Below the pieces are notes generated by a model. That model saw only the letters and a list, made by a program, of their open reading frames with translations, was not told where the DNA came from and did not search any database. A stretch of 6,174 bases of DNA. Source: a bacterium (GTDB lineage Bacteria; Bacillota_I; Bacilli_A; Acholeplasmatales; JAEDCM01). Location: positions 1-6,174 of the forward strand of contig JAILIR010000198.1 in the NCBI GenBank assembly GCA_024695185.1, in the 5' to 3' direction. Made by a program: the position numbers and the translations under genes. Below, piece after piece: positions 4,101 through 6,174 of this stretch (the first letter of the stretch is position 1; each line of letters begins with the position of its first letter).

Positions 4101-6174
4101 CAATTGTAACTAAGCTATTATAATCATGTTCACCTTCGCCATTAATTTCTAAGCCATTAGTATTATTTATAATATTTACAGTGTATTTATTCGCAGTAAG
4201 TATTGGCTTTAAAACTAAATTTTCATGTCTATTTTCAATCTTAGTAATTACTTCACCATTTAATGTCCAACCACCAAAAACATATCCATCATGATTAATA
4301 TCAACTAACGTAATAACATCATCTATAGTATATGTTTGAGGGTTACCTGGATTTTCTACTATATCTGGTAGACTATAATCAATTGTATATTTAATTAATT
4401 CTAATGAAACTAATATACTAACATTATTTGTAATAATAAATGTTGCTCCATTTTTACCAATTAAACCACCATTAACAATTAATTTAACATCATAACCTAC
4501 ATTAGTATTACTTACACCAATAGTTACTTCGCTAGAATAATCATATTCACCTAATCCAGTTAAAGTTACACCTGAAATGCTATTAGCTGTAACATTATAT
4601 TTATTAATTGTCCAGCTTGCTGTTAAAGTAATATCACCCATACTACCTTTTTCAATTTGACTTATCTTCTTACTATCATTAAACCATCCGTCAAATGTAT
4701 AGCCTTCTTTTTCTAAGTCAATTAGAGTAAAGGTATTTGTCTCAATTGTATATTCAATTTTATTTTCATTAGCGCAATCAAATTCATCAATATAAACTAT
4801 ATTATAAGTAATTGGCTTTAAATAGACATAAAATATCATATCCTTTGATGGCATAATAAATGTATAAGTGTTATTATCTAAATCTAATTTATTGTTATTA
4901 GAATCATATAATTCAATATAATATGCAGGTATTGGATTAAAGCTTAATGTAACTGATTCATTATATTCAAAAGTACCACCTTTATCCCAAACAAAATCAT
5001 ATTCTGAAGTCATATTAGCAACTTTTACATCAAAGCTTGCATTTTCAAATTTCGCATTAATAATTGCGTTTCCTTTTGCCACAAATATATATTCTAAATT
5101 GCTAGACAATAATTTATCATTACCATCAAACCAACCAATAAATTTATATCCAGAATATGGTCTAGCTTCAAGCATGACACTTTCATTAGCTGGAACTGAT
5201 ATTTCACCAGTTACACTAACAAAGCCGCTTGTAGGATTTTCATTATTGATAATAATATTTTTCATATTACTATCTAAATTAATCCATAATGCTGGTCTAA
5301 CTCCAGCAATATCATAAATCAATCTTGTCCAAGGACGATTACTATTATTTGGATCTTCAATATTTCCTGTATATCTAACATGAGCTATATCATTTGAACC
5401 GATACCAGGAGTTCTTAAATACCAAATTGTATTATTTGTATTATTATCTCTAAATGGTGCTTGTGATTTTGCATAATCTGTTGGAGTTGATGCTAGTAGG
5501 CTAGTATCAATTGTTTGTGTATTGTCTTTATCAAAAATATCCCATAATTCTCTAAAAGATAATAGGAAAATATTATCATTTGTATTGTTTGATAAGTACT
5601 CGTTTATTTCGCTATAATCATCTCCATAAATATTAGGATACATATCTTCACTACCTCTAATAGCTTGATTATAGCTATTATCTATTAAAGTATTTAAAAT
5701 AATTTGTTTTTGATAATCATTAAATGCTGTGTTATAGAAAGTATCATTTAACCACTTTCTAATATTAGATAGTTCATAATTATTCGCATAACCTAAACCA
5801 TCATTATGTTCTATTTTTTCATCTGCGCATTTATTGTAATATTCTTGTGAATCTATATATAAATTAGATAATAAGAAGGCTTTTCCATTTTCTTCTTTTA
5901 AAATATTCCACTCAATCAAATCATAATTAAACCAGTAAAAATGATTTGTTTTATAACCCCAATCATCTTGGTGAGAATTTTTTTCGCTAGATGCAATTGA
6001 ACAGTTAGTTGGTCTATATTTTGAGAAATATACTCCTCTATAATCGTTTATTCCATCATTATTTATATCAACGTCTTTATAATACATATAATTAGTTACT
6101 GTATTACTAATATAATAATTGTAGCTAGTCCAATTTTCTAAATCAAATTCACCTATATAATCATTAATTTCATC
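1117..6174 (-). CDS. Giant modular surface or secreted protein with two DUF6273-like domains and InlB-type B-repeats, 5' end missing
   Basis: The frame encodes 1685 residues, is open at the upstream edge and ends in TGA. Residues are counted from the edge. The first ATG (6087) is not a credible start: it has no ribosome-binding site and lies inside a conserved domain. Order of parts: DUF6273-like copy 1 (1-301), beta-repeat block 1 (305-739), DUF6273-like copy 2 (745-1033), beta-repeat block 2 (1038-1685). The repeats carry FxGW motifs and resemble Listeria-Bacteroides / InlB B-repeats, which are extended extracellular stalks in adhesins. DUF6273 has no firm function; its WYLR...GVRPAL pattern recalls lectin-like folds. 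The protein is rich in Asn, Tyr, Thr, Ile and Asp, with ten cysteines. It ends on the last beta module (ALTLIDE) without LPXTG, membrane helix or charged tail, so it is secreted, held non-covalently, or anchored by its unseen N-terminus. An adhesin or glycan-binding role is inference. Confidence 0.88.
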   Translation of the reverse strand, partial: DEINDYIGEFDLENWTSYNYYISNTVTNYMYYKDVDINNDGINDYRGVYFSKYRPTNCSIASSEKNSHQDDWGYKTNHFYWFNYDLIEWNILKEENGKAFLLSNLYIDSQEYYNKCADEKIEHNDGLGYANNYELSNIRKWLNDTFYNTAFNDYQKQIILNTLIDNSYNQAIRGSEDMYPNIYGDDYSEINEYLSNNTNDNIFLLSFRELWDIFDKDNTQTIDTSLLASTPTDYAKSQAPFRDNNTNNTIWYLRTPGIGSNDIAHVRYTGNIEDPNNSNRPWTRLIYDIAGVRPALWINLDSNMKNIIINNENPTSGFVSVTGEISVPANESVMLEARPYSGYKFIGWFDGNDKLLSSNLEYIFVAKGNAIINAKFENASFDVKVANMTSEYDFVWDKGGTFEYNESVTLSFNPIPAYYIELYDSNNNKLDLDNNTYTFIMPSKDMIFYVYLKPITYNIVYIDEFDCANENKIEYTIETNTFTLIDLEKEGYTFDGWFNDSKKISQIEKGSMGDITLTASWTINKYNVTANSISGVTLTGLGEYDYSSEVTIGVSNTNVGYDVKLIVNGGLIGKNGATFIITNNVSILVSLELIKYTIDYSLPDIVENPGNPQTYTIDDVITLVDINHDGYVFGGWTLNGEVITKIENRHENLVLKPILTANKYTVNIINNTNGLEINGEGEHDYNSLVTIDIKNNTNSFALYFEYSYIVDGVTKNAKFTASKYDFYMPNYNMTVSVMEVVDQGYYYGTEVKQNLQYSNDDVVYFGCYPQTYVKNVDLRNSLLEIVGEIPTTTILNGWTDYGFIEQKEVKSFAWYKDITLDNYKYRAVYFTDYRPSHLDYKHSQVEPADEKYQKEMVHFFKFEPIPWRITKTSDGYTTLASLVCLDEQNYSIISNQFAAYDDSYIRSYLTTTLFNTAFDSSLIAYMQPVYNDDLISLFYDENDVWDHLNNTNYLKSSATDYALCIRPNTIGVSLSDEGGGTYYLRKRGTYEHSSSYRNDHAQVIRDVATDLWKEQHINKWTVAGIRPIIKINFEKYERIFIEKEIDGGTVTGQGCYKNGGTASLSVICNSDYEFRGWYDINGNLLSDKANYNYNVTGEATITAKFDKKYFITYENIFDGTNPNKSFIMENEIMTLENPTRCGYEFIGWTHNGEAITTIDGSKKEDITITANWTEATYNITYLNVDGLINENPLTYVFDSGNIELKNVSKEYYVFVGWFDEYDNLVETIINGTYGDITLTAKFEATKFSLELINKTDFTFDVDEFYSYGITVSIAPTNTISGYTVYFEYDDNYYLDNIEFNMPGSKATIIAYKVKVVDGYTVNDYYKVNVIKNIDEAGVVSDSYIYAKDEEITISTTLDTSYAFVGWTEDGNTNYISTELLFTYTVTKASSLTAVYAKKHYITYYLELDGATNNVNNPTYYTGLEDVTLYAATIHGYTFAGWFDGSKIISVIPKGSNTDITLTAKWNVNSYTVSANIISGITVNGLGSYEYDSEVNIIITDIPNEYKIKIENGDISAYNTYTFVLKDDTELVLTKEAIVYNITYANMEGATNNVNNPTTYTVDQLPVELLGATKDYYQHSGWLYNGVQLTDGLLPTNIYGDITVEAIWVANKYQVTLVNDTDVTVDGIESGSAYSYNSTITITTSNVPTGKVCKWVRSDSVEYVGNEYGFNMVGDNITIALTLIDE
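1120..3063 (-). repeat. Beta-repeat block 2 (InlB B-repeat / Listeria-Bacteroides type)
   Basis: Residues 1038-1685 hold about nine modules. FxGW cores are at 1074 (FRGW), 1145 (FIGW), 1214 (FVGW), 1363 (FVGW) and 1438 (FAGW), with a degenerate HSGW at 1578. Non-GW modules lie between and after them; the last, NKYQVTLVNDTDVTVDG onward, runs to the stop. The first module resembles the first module of block 1: GWYDINGNLLS...GEATITAKF against GWFDGNDKLLS...GNAIINAKF. The pair GSNTDITLTAKW plus SGITVNGLGSYEYDSEV resembles GSMGDITLTASW plus SGVTLTGLGEYDYSSEV of block 1. These matches support duplication of a larger unit. Confidence 0.8.
3076..3942 (-). repeat. DUF6273-like domain, copy 2 (internal, shortened)
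   Basis: Residues 745-1033 from the edge. This copy is complete at its start, with VVYFGCYPQTYV (762-773), the F-G-x-Y-P-Q opening seen across the family. It shares YRAVYFTDYRP (825-835), HFFKFEPIPWRI (858-869), SYIRSYLTTTLFNTAF (903-918), SATDYA (957-962), YYLRKRG (982-988) and AGIRPIIKINF (1023-1033) with copy 1. Spacing between the NTAF and TDYA landmarks is about 40 residues shorter than in copy 1: the FLLSFRELWD strand is gone and only ENDVWD remains. The WYLRTPG tryptophan and proline are replaced. Confidence 0.75.
3958..5262 (-). repeat. Beta-repeat block 1 (InlB B-repeat / Listeria-Bacteroides type)
   Basis: Residues 305-739 hold about six modules of 65-78 residues. Three carry the FxGW core: FIGW at 345, FDGW at 494 and FGGW at 633. 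The clearest Listeria-Bacteroides repeat is TYNIVY...GYTFDGWFND...GDITLTASW (456-521). The others are related modules with a G-x-G-E-Y/H-D-Y-x-S-x-V-T-I core (for example GLGEYDYSSEVTI near 540) and no GW. The two kinds largely alternate, joined by short NKYNV/NKYTV linkers. Such arrays form extended extracellular stalks in known surface proteins. Confidence 0.8.
5272..6174 (-). repeat. DUF6273-like domain, copy 1 (start outside window)
   Basis: Residues 1-301 from the edge. Visible landmarks in order are YRGVYFSKYRP (45-55), HFYWFNYDLIEWNIL (78-92), SNIRKWLNDTFYNTAF (136-151), IFLLSFRELWD (202-212), STPTDYAKSQ (229-238), IWYLRTPG (250-257) and AGVRPALWINL (290-300). This is the standard series for the domain, including the FLLS strand and the WYLR...GVRPAL end. 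By comparison with copy 2, the opening F-G-x-Y-P-Q motif should lie roughly 25 codons beyond the window. The domain name is from recognition of these motifs, not from a search. Confidence 0.75.

Noticed and set aside
1120..5262. CRISPR array or DNA-level tandem repeat
   Set aside because: The periodic similarity is at protein level with modules of 65-78 residues and diverged codons; no short identical direct repeats with regular spacers are visible.
5099..5317. 72-residue plus-strand open frame with a hydrophobic stretch
   Set aside because: It is antisense to conserved DUF6273 and repeat codons; the hydrophobic run is the complement of Asn/Lys/Ile codons. No promoter or related protein is recognisable.
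6085..6087. ATG at 6087 as the start of the large surface protein
   Set aside because: The frame stays open for 29 more codons to the window edge, no Shine-Dalgarno sequence precedes this ATG, and the upstream codons align with copy 2 of the same domain (IGEF... against VGEI...).

Overview
The window is AT-rich, densely coded DNA, and every gene reads on the minus strand. It suggests a low-GC member of the Bacillota, probably an uncultured host- or gut-associated lineage of the Erysipelotrichia/RF39 type. This rests on base composition, the gmk-rpoZ gene pair, Shine-Dalgarno sites and the type of surface protein. TGA, TAA and TAG are each used once as stops and tryptophan is TGG, so the standard bacterial code applies and not the Mycoplasma code. 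The taxonomic placement is an inference.

In the direction of transcription (high to low coordinates), 6174-1117 is one very large open frame. It runs off the upstream edge of the window, so its true start and any signal peptide are not visible. It encodes at least 1685 residues of a modular, probably extracellular protein: a DUF6273-like domain, a block of InlB/Listeria-Bacteroides-type beta repeats, a second DUF6273-like domain, and a second, longer repeat block that runs to the stop codon. No LPXTG motif or C-terminal membrane anchor is present. A strong hairpin terminator follows at 1105-1078.

An extended -10 promoter (1066-1038) then drives gmk (guanylate kinase, 1004-384). It is followed after one base by rpoZ (RNA polymerase omega subunit, 382-152), a pairing common in Bacillota. 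The rpoZ stop codon lies in the loop of a second intrinsic terminator (168-140). Only 21 nt after that stop begins the N-terminus of an S66-family peptidase (LD-carboxypeptidase/MccF type), cut by the lower window edge.

The housekeeping part is ordinary except for the terminator embedded in rpoZ. The giant surface protein is the accessory, poorly described part. It appears to have arisen by duplication of a super-module (DUF6273 plus beta repeats), and the second DUF6273 copy has lost about 40 residues and several signature residues. No complete new defence or mobile system is visible, and there are no RNA genes, insertion sequences or CRISPR arrays. No stretch over 300 bases lacks a gene; the longest is the 112-bp gap at 1005-1116, which holds the terminator and promoter described.
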